Assembly: GCA_037576215.1 (NCBI GenBank)
Contig: JBANDB010000013.1
Location: 558,001-622,000 of the forward strand
Source: Armillaria gallica
Taxonomy: Eukaryota; Basidiomycota; Agaricomycetes; Agaricales; Physalacriaceae
Direction of reading: 5' to 3'
DNA length: 64,000 nt
Shown here: positions 22,642-31,731 of the stretch, in pieces
Numbering within the stretch: position 1 is the first letter of the stretch
Layout: every line of letters begins with the position of its first letter
Notes under the pieces: generated by a model
Databases searched by the model: none
The model's input: the letters and a program-made list of their open reading frames with translations, nothing else
Told to the model about the DNA's origin: nothing
Program-made: the position numbers and the translations under genes

Positions 22642-23437
22642 TTATCGTGAAACGCCTAACGTCTTTTTCATGTCCACCAAAATCTTGTCAATTTCGGCAA
22701 CGTACTTGTCGAGCAGATCTTGAAACTACCTGAGAAGTCAACATACGGATAGGAAGGCACGGTAAAGAGTACGCACCACCTCGAGCTCAACAGATCGCTT
22801 CTCATACTTGCCCTTCTTGACACTTGTTTGATGGAGCTTGCGGCACTGCACGCGAGCTTCCTCGGCCTTCTTCCCTGCAGCAGCGACGACCGACGACTTG
22901 GCATCAAGCGTCGGTTTGGGCACGGGGATCCTCAGTGTCCGTGTGTCCTGCCTCTGGGGTGTGATGGAAGGTAGTTTGGCATCGTATATAGCAGCTTCAA
23001 CGTGTTTGAGGTTCTACTACTTTTGTGAGCCAAATTCTATGAAGAGCTGAGGGGGCTTACATCTTCCTCGAAGACTGTCACCACGAGCATACTCCCATCT
23101 CGAACTCCGACGGTGGCGACTTGTTCCAGTTTCTGACCTTGGACGCGGACGTTGGCTAGTAGAGCAGGTGTCACGCGTCCAGAAGCGCGTGCAGCAGCAT
23201 CAGCGCAGTCTCGCCTCAGCCATTCGACTGTAGACTTCATTTCTCCTGGCTTTTTTCATATCGGATGGTTTGGTGAGTGGTTGTTGGGAGCCCGGTTGTA
23301 GGCAGGACGTTGACTGGGCTTTTTAGCGTAGGTTCGCCGTTGGAGAAGGGGTCTCCGTGCTGTTAGAGGGCGGATTGAGGGTTTGACTGCTCGCAGGACG
23401 GGGAAGGACAGACTCGAGATCGCAGAACAGTCTGCAA
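22642..23437 (-). pseudogene. Ribosome recycling factor pseudogene, inner-left copy
   Basis: The copy has all three exons, but the start codon position reads TTG instead of ATG. Two extra bases in the presequence (CTCGAGTCTG against CTCGTCTG) shift the frame. The linker before MKSTVEWLRRDC has lost bases. From that Met onward the RRF core is open and very like the outer copies (GRVTPALLANVRVQ, QVATVGVRDGSML), and the stop is TAA at 22642. A truncated, non-mitochondrial product from the internal Met cannot be excluded. Confidence 0.72.
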
Positions 23438-23489
23438 AAGGAACCGCCGGGTTATCGGTCCGGCAGCCGAGCCTTTTTCACCAACTACG

Positions 23490-24167
23490 ATGGCAAGACC
23501 TACACACGGTGAGTGTATGTGCTTACTAGCCAATCCCAGACTCACCCTTGTACAGTTCTGTCGATACCTCATCGCCAGAGTTGCTGATCTCCATGCCGCC
23601 CTCAACCTTCCTACACCAGACTCTACGCTCCTTGCAGGTCCCCAACGCGTGCACCTCACCCTCGGCGTCATGAATCTCCCCCCTAAATTTCTCCCAACCC
23701 TGCTCGACCTCCTTCACCGCCTCCCGACGCTCTTCCCGCTCACAGCTGCGCCCCCGACCATCACCCTCGACGTCCTCAAGAGGGAATCCCGCCGTCGCGC
23801 CCACGTTTTGTGGGTCGGCCCATCCAAGCCTGAGGCTCTGTTCAGCAAAATAAACCAGATCTTCCACGAAGAGGGCTTCATCACCGACACGCGTCTTCTC
23901 AAGCTGCATATGACGCTCATGAACAGCACTTACAGAAGACCTAGGACCAAATACCCTCAGCCGTTTGAGTATGATGCTATCGTTCGGCAGACTGGTGTGC
24001 TGCAATGCTTTGGTGTGCAGGAGAGCGAGTACGCTGAGCTCCCTATGGCTGTTGCAATGGGTTCATACGAGGCGTCGAGAGCTCATCTGTGCAAAACGGG
24101 AAGCTGGGACACGGGCGGCGGGTATGTCAGCTGCGGGAGTGTGCCATTGTACACGGAATCAGTCTAA
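23490..24167 (+). CDS. 2H phosphoesterase, inner-left copy with read-through of the former intron
   Basis: A continuous frame of 225 codons starts at the conserved MARPTH. It keeps both 2H motifs (HLTLGVM and HMTLMN) and the C-terminal VSCGSVPL. In the outer copies MARPTH is followed by a 47-base intron. Here the intron bases are still present with GTGAGT and TACAG, but a 23-base deletion lies just after it. Splicing would give a frameshift and an early TGA, whereas retaining the intron (47 minus 23 is 24, divisible by three) restores the frame. The protein thus gains an unrelated segment in place of the family's FLSIPLG region. Whether it is made is unknown. Confidence 0.6.
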   Translation: MARPTHGECMCLLANPRLTLVQFCRYLIARVADLHAALNLPTPDSTLLAGPQRVHLTLGVMNLPPKFLPTLLDLLHRLPTLFPLTAAPPTITLDVLKRESRRRAHVLWVGPSKPEALFSKINQIFHEEGFITDTRLLKLHMTLMNSTYRRPRTKYPQPFEYDAIVRQTGVLQCFGVQESEYAELPMAVAMGSYEASRAHLCKTGSWDTGGGYVSCGSVPLYTESV

Positions 24168-24199
24168 GCTACTGCCGTCCGTCGCGTTCTCTTTGGAAT

Positions 24200-25860
24200 T
24201 CTGCTCAGCGTTCCTTGCGTTGTCCACCATCTCCTTTTCGAATTCCTTTCTCAGCACACTGCTATTAGATCTTGTCGAGCTCATACCCTGTCAGCGGCGC
24301 AATTTAAGTTATGCTGCACGACATATCATCCGTCGATTTCGGCGCCTATAGGATGATCTGCCTCTTGAAGACGATACCCTCCGTTTGCTGGTATGGAACG
24401 CTCCCATTGGTTGTTACCCTGGGCTCGTACAGCGCCCCGAGATTTTATCTCTGCCAACGAGGAGACGGCGCGTGTGTCAGCACACCGTTGTTCAAATCAG
24501 TCATTCGCGCCCTCTGATACATCTATGGGAAATCCCGTATCCCGCTATGTTCACTTTCGGCTCATCCTGACAGTCTTGCCACTCCTTCCTTCAAACATCA
24601 CGTAAAACCTCTGCATACAACCCATCTGCATGATCCAACTTCTCAGCCAGTGCCGTATGGAAATCAGGAAGGACTTAAACTCGCTCGTCCCTGCGCCAGA
24701 TCTTCACATGCGTTGATAGATGATGGTGGATCGTTACACAGAGCTCGCCCACCGAAGAATCCATGACCAATATTCCGACGCACTTTCTATCATCAACCAG
24801 GCGTGACTCTTATTATCTTCGAGCGTCCGACTGGTCCGTTGTCGTTCAGGGAAATGTCTTCGTTTTCTATAGACCGTATTGAAGGTTTGGTTGCCGAGGT
24901 CCTGGGACAAGAAGAGACGAGAGCTTCTACTTGGGATCGTGTCAAGCTACCCGGTCCGATAGCCGAACCTTTTCACGATGGTGGACCTACGCAGTCTGCC
25001 GTCTATACGCAGTAATCCCAACTCATTAACTCATTATATGCAGTTCGGTCCATTACTGCACGAATTCTACCGAAATCTGTTATCCAGGTTCCGTCAGCAC
25101 AGCATCAGTCGTACATCTCAGAAGGACTAAACACCTCCGACGCCCTATATTAGAGGAGAACTCGTTCTTCAAGGTCCCGTTGGCTGTGTCCCTAGATCAT
25201 GCGGTGCCCCGAGATTTTATCTCTGTCAAATGGGGAGACGGCACACCTTCAAATAGGTCCTTGAGCATATTCACAGCGCACGCCTTCCGATACCTCCACG
25301 GGAAGCCCGTATTCCGCTATATTGACCTTTCACGAGTACGGCTCACATTAACCTTCCTTCAATATTCTAGCATCAATATCATGCTCCGAGGTTATGTGCC
25401 CTCTCAGCCAGCTCCTACGCCAGAGTCTCACATGCACGTCGATAGGTGGTGGGACCCCGATGAAGAGATTTCTATGCGCACCGATGAATACATGATCCAC
25501 ACCCCTACCATCGGGCCCCCGAGTTTCAACCCGCATTTTCAGTGCTCGGCACTGTTGATTGGGCTGGTGAGAACTTGTCCAAGGGAGCTTGAAAATGCCG
25601 ACTAGGTCTTTTTGGCGCAGTTCATTTTTTGAGGGATGCATATTCGAGGCTGTATACGATATTGAAGGAGAGCCTGTACTTTCGGCCGAATTCATCGGCT
25701 AGTCGGTCCGATAGCCGACTCTTTTTCTTCCCATATTTCCGAACGCACTGCGAGTGTCTGCGGACATCTTTTCGTTCTATCAACCGCACTCTCATGTGAA
25801 ATGGGGAAATTCGCAAAGCGCAAGATGTGGTGCATGACGGAAACTCGTGCGTTACTATCA
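24200..25860. pseudogene. Decayed block-A duplications with two more promoter relics
   Basis: Copies of the 2H/RRF intergenic core lie near 24945-24990 (CGGTCCGATAGCCGAACC) and 25690-25725 (GTCGGTCCGATAGCCGAC). Each is next to RRF-like fragments. Segments at 24.3-24.55 and 25.18-25.35 kb are alike (both hold GCCCCGAGATTTTATCTC), so the area is itself made of diverged repeats. Long frames such as 25180-25605 run through this repeat and do not match a known family. Confidence 0.5.
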
Positions 25861-25869
25861 GCCCCTTGT

Positions 25870-26135
25870 GTTCCTCCATTCAAGCTATATTCGTCCTCTC
25901 ACTCTCCCTGCATTCGGGGACAGACCCGGCCTGGAAGAACCCGTCGATTGGGCTCACCATCCAAGAGATCCTCTAGCCTTTGATGCTCAGCTCTCATTTG
26001 TGCTCTATGACCCTGAATTTTGCTCTATCGAAGTCAATGATAGAGAGGTTTCCTTTCCCATCGACGACCACGTTCTACGTTCGAATTTCCCCATGGGTGA
26101 CGCCAGCTGCATGAATACTCTCGAGTATTTTTGAT
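25870..26135 (-). pseudogene. Fragment of the protein-kinase-like gene, inner-left
   Basis: The minus strand reads ESIHAAGVTHGEIRT, a stop, NVVVDG, then LSIIDFDRAKF. This matches the exon at 1449-1640 but has an in-frame stop after the catalytic loop, Asp changed to Glu in the loop, and a frameshift after AKF. It is a clear pseudogene fragment with the same flanking order (kinase end, then promoter relic) as at the left end of the window. Confidence 0.75.
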
Positions 26136-26239
26136 CTCGTGACGGGAAAAGTGCGCGCACGTTCTCAGTCTTAACTACCATCACCCATGTTGGCGTCTCA
26201 TCGACGTAGGCTCGAATCCTCTACCGTTTGATTTCTTTT

Positions 26240-27000
26240 TCTCAGTGCTGTATGTAGTCCGCATCTCGATTGCGCGCGGACATATAACGCGAGAGGGCAT
26301 CGAAGATTTCGAACTGGGCATCCAAAGTGAGTTCACTGATGTCCCAAGTGATGCTCTTTTTCAATACTAATTCAGCCTCGGCACCCCTGTCCTCCAACGA
26401 TGTGCTCCGTTGACGACAACTATTCACGACGAGTAACTCCTTCCTCGCCAGCAACACGCGACAATGAGCTCTGTCAGCAGAGAGAGATGATGAGAGTGGG
26501 TGTCGTGGTTGCTGCACTTCATTATGACGGGAAACGCGTCACATGGGAGTGAAAGACGGCGGAGCCGTGAGAGAAGGTCTTGGAGACTTGTAGGGTCCTT
26601 TCCCTCCTCGCTCACAATCAGAGGTACTCACCCTTCTCACAGCTCCTATGATGAATGCGACAGCCTTCCCTTCCATCGTCGAAGACGAGCATATTGTATC
26701 ACGCCGACGTCGGTCTTCTTGCAGCGTGGAGATCTTGATTTTGCACCCAGCTATCATCGGCGAGCAGGACGTGCATTTTGAAACTTTTTTTACAGTTATA
26801 CGACGACGAAAACCTAAGTGCGGAGTCACCTTTGGCGGGTCCTGCCAAATTCATACCCAATTGTACCAGCCTGCGTCGACGGAGGGAGGGCGGTTCTGTA
26901 GGAAACAGCGTTGCGCCAGGCTCGGCATTTTTTTCCTACACCTGACCATCCAAGGAGTTCATATCAGATATCGGTCTTTGAGCGTCCGCAAGTGTCTATG
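26240..27000 (-). CDS. Unrecognised possible multi-exon gene, inner-left
   Basis: On the minus strand an open frame from about 26829 (MTPHLGFRRRITVKKVS) reaches a donor-like GTGAGT near 26630. A later acceptor-like TGACAG near 26475 leads into a frame ending LDAQFEIFDALSRYMSARNR at 26242. The exact exon joins are uncertain. The mirror copy is nearly identical and so gives no evidence of selection. No motif is recognised. Opposite-strand frames of similar length exist. Confidence 0.3.
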
Positions 27001-27576
27001 AGCAAGGTTTATAGCAAGCCATGCCGCTCCGCGCTTTAAAGGTTCAGGGAATACCGTCAGAGTAGGGGCGTTATTGATACTAGTAAATTGCTTTCAGGGC
27101 TTCATTAGATACCTAATATCTAAATCGCCATCTTCCAGAATTTACCATCTGGCATCGGCGTTCCCAGAGCCTGTCCTGAAAATGCGAATCGGAATGAATG
27201 TAGGCCTATAACGGTGTCATATCTATGTATCTTACTGGACTTTTGAGTTCTTTGTAAGTTGAACATGATTAATGCGACTCGGCTACGTTCATTCGAGCTA
27301 ACGCTGATCGTATTTCCAGATACTTAACCGGGTGCGAGCAATTGCCATCTACCGCCTTGACCGGTATCCCTTCTTGATGAATGAAAACGATACTCAGCCA
27401 ATGGGGTAAATACCACCGTGTCGACGAGTTATCCGGCATTCCAAGAATATGGCAGATCTCACTGTCGTCTCGACTGTGTCTCCCTCTGGACGAGTAGGTC
27501 TTGTTGCTGGGATGCTGTGTTGCCTCTGATTGGGACCTCTCGTTGATATTCCAATGGTGGATTTATCATGGCCAGA

Positions 27577-28104
27577 TCATTGGCTGATGTCAGAGAAAAC
27601 CGCTGCGTCCGTTACAACCATTCCAGCATCCCCTGCCGTCTTCCTCTTTCTCAATTGTATCTTTGGCGCGTATGTGACAAAGGAACGAAGCGTATCCGGT
27701 GCGTCGAAGGGATCAGCAGCATGCTTTGAGATCCCCGTCAACAAGTTCGTCAATCTCTTCCTCCTCACCGTATCCTGACCTTTCCACTCAGGTCGCGCTC
27801 TTTGTGTACTGCGAATGAATCAGTTACGATGGGCCCTTCCGAACCCGACACAGTACAATACGAAACCGGTGCGACATCTAACAACGTCGCCTCGTTTGGG
27901 CCTTACAATCGCCCCTTGAGGAATGAACCGCGTTCCTATCTCCCGAAACATTAAGCACTTTCGTTGGACGAAATCCCCATTGGGTGAACACCCAGAATTT
28001 TTCGAGTCACTTACAATGTACCGGAATGGTCTTGCCAATTGTGGAGGCAAATACATGAGCAAACGAATGACCTGATGGTCGAAGTGGGCGTCTAGCATCG
28101 CCAT
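27577..28104 (-). CDS. Unrecognised possible two-exon gene, inner-left
   Basis: An ATG at 28104 opens MAMLDAHFDHQVIRLLMYLP and reaches a donor-like GTAAGT after ARPFRYI. A second frame, LLTGISKHAADPFDAPDTLR to VVTDAAVFSDISQ, ends at 27577. No family is recognised. The identical mirror lies at 37095-37622. Plus-strand frames overlap it, so the strand is a judgement. Confidence 0.3.
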
Positions 28105-28234
28105 TCTCCGCTACAACAATACGAGGAAACAGTAGCAAGATTGATCCATTCATCCCACTAGAACTATCAGTGAGTACATCTCATTGAACAACACCTCACA
28201 GACTCACATGACTCGTCGCAGACCCTCTTATTTT

Positions 28235-28495
28235 TTATTTGCCACCTTTGCCCTCTTTTCCTCTGCCTTCTTCTCTCTTCTTCGGCTCTTCTTCAGTCGC
28301 GTCGCAGGCGGCGCACGTTTCGCCTGGAGCCAAGACGACATCGGAGTGAACGTTGCATATAGTTCCGTGTCCCTTCTTGACGCATCTTACACGGAGGAAA
28401 TTATGGTTCCCCCCGTGCGGACTACAAAATACAGGTCAACGAGATAGTATAGATATATTGAAGTTTGTTCACCAGTGATGGCTACCAGAACCCAT
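28235..28495 (-). CDS. Small Cys/His-rich protein, 69 residues, inner-left copy
   Basis: Two exons, 28495-28473 and 28421-28235, with a 51-base GT...AG intron; the split codon becomes Cys. The product starts MGSGSHHCPHGGNH. It has five cysteines in short pairs (RCVKKGHGTICN and CAACDA) plus several histidines, suggesting a small zinc-binding knuckle. It ends in a charged Lys/Glu/Gly tail. A neighbouring donor/acceptor pair upstream suggests a 5' leader intron. The mirror copy at 36704-36964 has the same model. The family is not known to me, and the zinc-binding idea is inference. Confidence 0.55.
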
Positions 28496-28966
28496 GTTGA
28501 GATACGAGTGAACAATAATTAAGACGCAAATGAATCGTTCTGTAAGTGTGGCTTTTTGGCGTGGTCCACTTGTTCTGACTCGAAGTCACTTACAGTTGCG
28601 GCAGATGGAAAGATGGTTTATATACCGCTGAAGGTCACCTTACCGGTTAATTTCTCTCTAAAGATAGCGTCTCCACCATGTGCTAAAGATAGCGATTAAG
28701 CGCTGGCATGTACGCATCGGCCAATCATAATTCGCTATGTCTTAGGCGGTTCGTTCACACGTCGATATATCAAGCAACGCTTAATATCAACACGATAATA
28801 GCCGCGCGACGCGTCTCGCTCAAGACTTGTTGCTGTGTGCCAATGCTATGTTATATCATTTTAAACTTTCAACTTGATTATAGCACGGGGGTGCTTGTGC
28901 AGGGGCATGGCGCAAATCAACGGGAGCCTGGCTTGATCGGATGACCCTAATTTCTGCCGCTTATGA

Positions 28967-29501
28967 ACGTATATGAACCCTCAGCTCAAGACGCAAATGG
29001 AAAAAATTCCGACAGCTACACTGTACGACATTATCCGTATATCTCGGCGCCCATGGGAAGGACTAAATGCCTCCGTCTCTTCCAAGATGATACCTTCCGC
29101 GTGCTGGTATAAAATATCACTCATTCTCCGAGCTCCCATTGGCTGTTTCATATAGTACCCCCAGATTTTATCTGCGCCAAGCGAGAAGACAGTGCGTATG
29201 TCAGCACACTGTTACTTAAATCAGCCAAAACACAAACGTTGTAATACATAGATATAGTATAATAGCCTTCTGTGTCATCACCCCGTACCTCTGCAGAGCG
29301 TCCCGCCCATGCACCCACTGTTGGAGCACAACTGGACCGGACCTGAACTTCCCGGGACCCCGGTCAGACCAACGTATATGAACCCTCAGCCCAAGACACA
29401 AATTAAATAATGGCAAAATTTCCATCAAGTCCAAAGGGTTTTCAGGCAATTTTGGCCCTTTGAGAAGCCAGAAACAGTAGATGTAGAGCGAGGTAAGTTG
29501 A
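28967..29501. repeat. Inner end of left arm with internal direct repeat
   Basis: A direct repeat of about 33 bases (AACGTATATGAACCCTCAGC and onward) begins near 28967 and again near 29371. Between them lies another diverged copy of the 2H 3' flank (the LYDIIRISRRP frame). The stretch is mirrored at 35698-36233. No gene is supported. Confidence 0.45.
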
Positions 29502-29502
29502 C

Positions 29503-30033
29503 TTTTTACATACTGAATTTCTGCTTTCTCGAGCCGCTGCTGCTTGCATCATCCTGGCAGGATCTAAGTGTGCCCAAACCAAACCACATTGCTTCGAAAA
29601 TAATAACAATGATATTACGGGCATAGAACCTCCACCTTACAGTGTCTAGTTGGTGTCTAGAGCGAGTGAAATAGTATTACAGTTGACTCTGTAATAACCC
29701 ATACCTCTATAAAGACATATACCCCCATAACCCATAGGTTTGTTCGTCTACCAAAGCGCAAATTACCCTCAAATTCCTCTCTTTAAACCCATACACCCTC
29801 ATAACCCATAGCGCCGAGTGGGAACGGAGGGGTATGGGTTATTACAGAGTCAACTGTAATACTATTTCACTCGCTCTAGACACCAACTAGACACTGTAAG
29901 GTGGAGGTTCTATGCCCGTAATATCATTGTTATTATTTTCGAAGCAATGTGGTTTGGTTTGGGCACACTTAGATCCTGCCAGGATGATGCAAGCAGCAGC
30001 GGCTCGAGAAAGCAGAAATTCAGTATGTAAAAA
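29503..30033. mobile_element. Fold-back MITE with perfect 203-bp terminal inverted repeats
   Basis: Bases 29503-29705 are the perfect reverse complement of 29831-30033 (paired coordinates sum to 59536), with a 125-base loop. The loop and ends repeat the motif ATAACCCATA several times. No coding capacity is seen. The outer ends read TTTTTACATACTG. No convincing target duplication is visible. The element begins two bases after the palindrome arm ends at 29501, and it is absent from the corresponding right-arm edge. Confidence 0.88.
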
Positions 30034-30334
30034 ATAACTAAGTAAGGCCGGCAAGCGGCAAGGCCCGCTACCTTGACATCACACGAACACGGGATTCCCC
30101 GACTAGAAAGGATACAATCGGGCAAGACTTTGCTTCTCAACTGTGGCTGGACGCGGGGAAAAAGTTCGCTCGGTGGCAGCTGCGCCGCCGCCAGCTCACA
30201 TTTTCCCTCGCGCCCATTCCTTAGAGCTTTTAAATGCTATGAAGCATAGGATTCATAGCTTCCACGGCTAGCGGCACAAACACTAAGTGTGAGGCATTTA
30301 TAGGTAGTATCACTCTGACCACCACAATACTTCT
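30034..30334. other. Short unassigned stretch between the two MITEs
   Basis: This is a roughly 300-base stretch without a gene. It contains CCCGCTACCTTG at 30064-30075, whose complement lies at 35684-35695 just beyond the right arm edge. Confidence 0.4.
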
Positions 30335-30813
30335 ACTACTGTACTATTTCAACCGTAAGTTCACCTAACGCCTAACAGCAGACTCTGAACTGAACCTATT
30401 TCATATGTCCTAACGCCTAACAGAGGGGTCTGAACTGACATCCATGCAAACCAAAATAGGGCTAAAATTTGCCTCTTAAATCTAATTTTTTGTGCATAAC
30501 TACGATAATTGTACAATAATGTATGTAAATCCGGCTTCCTCCTGATCTTCCTGCTCCCAAAACTTGGTGTCATGCCAGTTATCCTCGAAACACTTAAGCA
30601 GATTCTGGTAAAGGACTGAGAGTATGGTACTACATGTGCTAAGGTTTTTCAATTCAGCTCACTGAAGCTCGGGCCATGCTGGCTGAACTGAACTGAACTG
30701 GTAAGTCCTAACGCCTAACATCAGTGTCTGAACTGACAACCCGATGAAATACTGTCATAACACCTAACAAAATTAAACAGTGACTGAACTTACGGTTGAA
30801 ATAGTACAGTAGT
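30335..30813. mobile_element. MITE with perfect 29-bp terminal inverted repeats
   Basis: The ends ACTACTGTACTATTTCAACC (continuing 9 more bases) are perfectly inverted at 30335 and 30813 (sum 61148). Inside, subterminal copies of CTAACGCCTAACA followed by TCTGAACTGA occur near both ends, along with a short AACTG array at about 30690-30705. There is no open frame of note and no clear target duplication. It is a non-autonomous DNA transposon of unknown superfamily. Confidence 0.8.
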
Positions 30814-30960
30814 CGGAGAGGGCCAACGCATCCGTGCGGCAGGTCCGAGTCCTATGTATTTTTTTCTGGTTTTTTTTTAGTTTATAATATTACACCGACC
30901 TTTATGCCTTACATTTTGTTCATGTCCGTCTGTAGATAAAGTGATCGTGGGACTTACCCG

Positions 30961-31497
30961 TCACGTCGCCGCACACATGAGATCGACCTTATCGAGTGTA
31001 CCTTCCATGATGGCATTTCTGCCATGTATCATCCCATCGTTGAACCACACGTTATTCTCGAGATCGATGAAGCGCGCGGTGAAATGATTAGTCCCGTAAT
31101 ACACAATCCCCGCTATACGGTATACTGTGATGCAGCCTTTAATGTCCAAGCATATCTCAGGGTCGGGCGGCGCATCTGTGAAAGCGGCAGCCATGCCCAG
31201 TAATGGCGGGGCATACTGGTACCTGTGACACTCTGCGACATTGGAACCGCATACTGTGCAAGATGTGACAGTACGACAAATCGGTCTCGATTTACATCTG
31301 TCGAGAAACTGCTGCAGCGTCTCCCAACCCACTCCCCCGGGCTCGATAACGCAGCACAGCTTGGCATGCTGTGGCTCTTCATGGCCGTTATGGCACACAT
31401 AAGATACGGTGGCAAAATCGCCATGCCCCATGCACCAGAAAGGCAGACACCAAGGTATCACGGGGCATGAAACAGCTGCTGTCCATATGATGAACAC
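30961..31497 (-). CDS. Protein with USP-like His-box domain, in the central spacer
   Basis: A 178-codon frame; the true start may be further upstream, or at the internal Met of MGHGDFATVSYVCHNG. It has cysteine pairs (CRTVTSCTVCGSNVAEC), then VYRIAGIVYYGTNHFTARFI followed by NNVWFNDGM. That resembles the C-terminal His box of C19 ubiquitin proteases (Y-x-L-x-x-V ... G-H-[FY] ... W-x-x-x-D). No Cys box is visible, so it is either partial or not a protease. Such domains are common in mobile-element-rich parts of Agaricomycete genomes. It diverges from the gene starting at 31732, with a 234-base gap. Confidence 0.5.
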   Translation of the reverse strand: MFIIWTAAVSCPVIPWCLPFWCMGHGDFATVSYVCHNGHEEPQHAKLCCVIEPGGVGWETLQQFLDRCKSRPICRTVTSCTVCGSNVAECHRYQYAPPLLGMAAAFTDAPPDPEICLDIKGCITVYRIAGIVYYGTNHFTARFIDLENNVWFNDGMIHGRNAIMEGTLDKVDLMCAAT

Positions 31498-31731
31498 GGA
31501 TAGTATTGGACCAAAGTAAGGCGCAAGGCAGCAGCACGACCACGATAGCAGGCAAAGCGGGCACGCTCAAACACCAACAAGGTGAAAGGGAGTAAGTAAG
31601 CCAATCATGCACGAAAAAGGGAACGACAGGTGTTATCGCCATACATATTAACAGACCAACAACAACAACCAGCAAGATCAAACAACACCCTCACGAAGGG
31701 GAACCACCAACCATCCAGCAAAAGTGCAGAT

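Larger units (their letters stand above)
21475..29501. repeat. High-identity inner arm of the palindrome, left
   Basis: This 8.03-kb stretch is the reverse complement of 35698-43724; paired coordinates sum to 65198 or 65199. I found only scattered single-base differences, such as one base in the coding-like region near 24835, one near 27213, and 1-base indels near 22045 and 26930. Outward of 21475 the arms still match but with frequent differences. The inner end is sharp at 29501. Confidence 0.93.

Noticed and set aside
23490..23540. Splicing of the inner 2H gene at GTGAGT/TACAG as in the outer copies
   Set aside because: The spliced reading meets a TGA shortly after the junction because of the 23-base deletion, so I list the unspliced frame instead.
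25180..25605. 141-codon open frame as a gene
   Set aside because: It runs through a diverged repeat also seen at 24.3-24.6 kb, where it is not open; no motif; the mirror is identical and so uninformative.
26539..26829. Separate genes on both strands at 26.5-27.0 kb and the mirror
   Set aside because: Long frames overlap on opposite strands; at most one can be coding, and only the minus strand (left arm) has fitting splice sites.
30820..30860. tRNA- or SINE-like B box (GGTCCGAGTCC)
   Set aside because: Only the B-box-like bases fit; the T-stem pairs poorly and no A box or other tRNA arms are found at the right distance.
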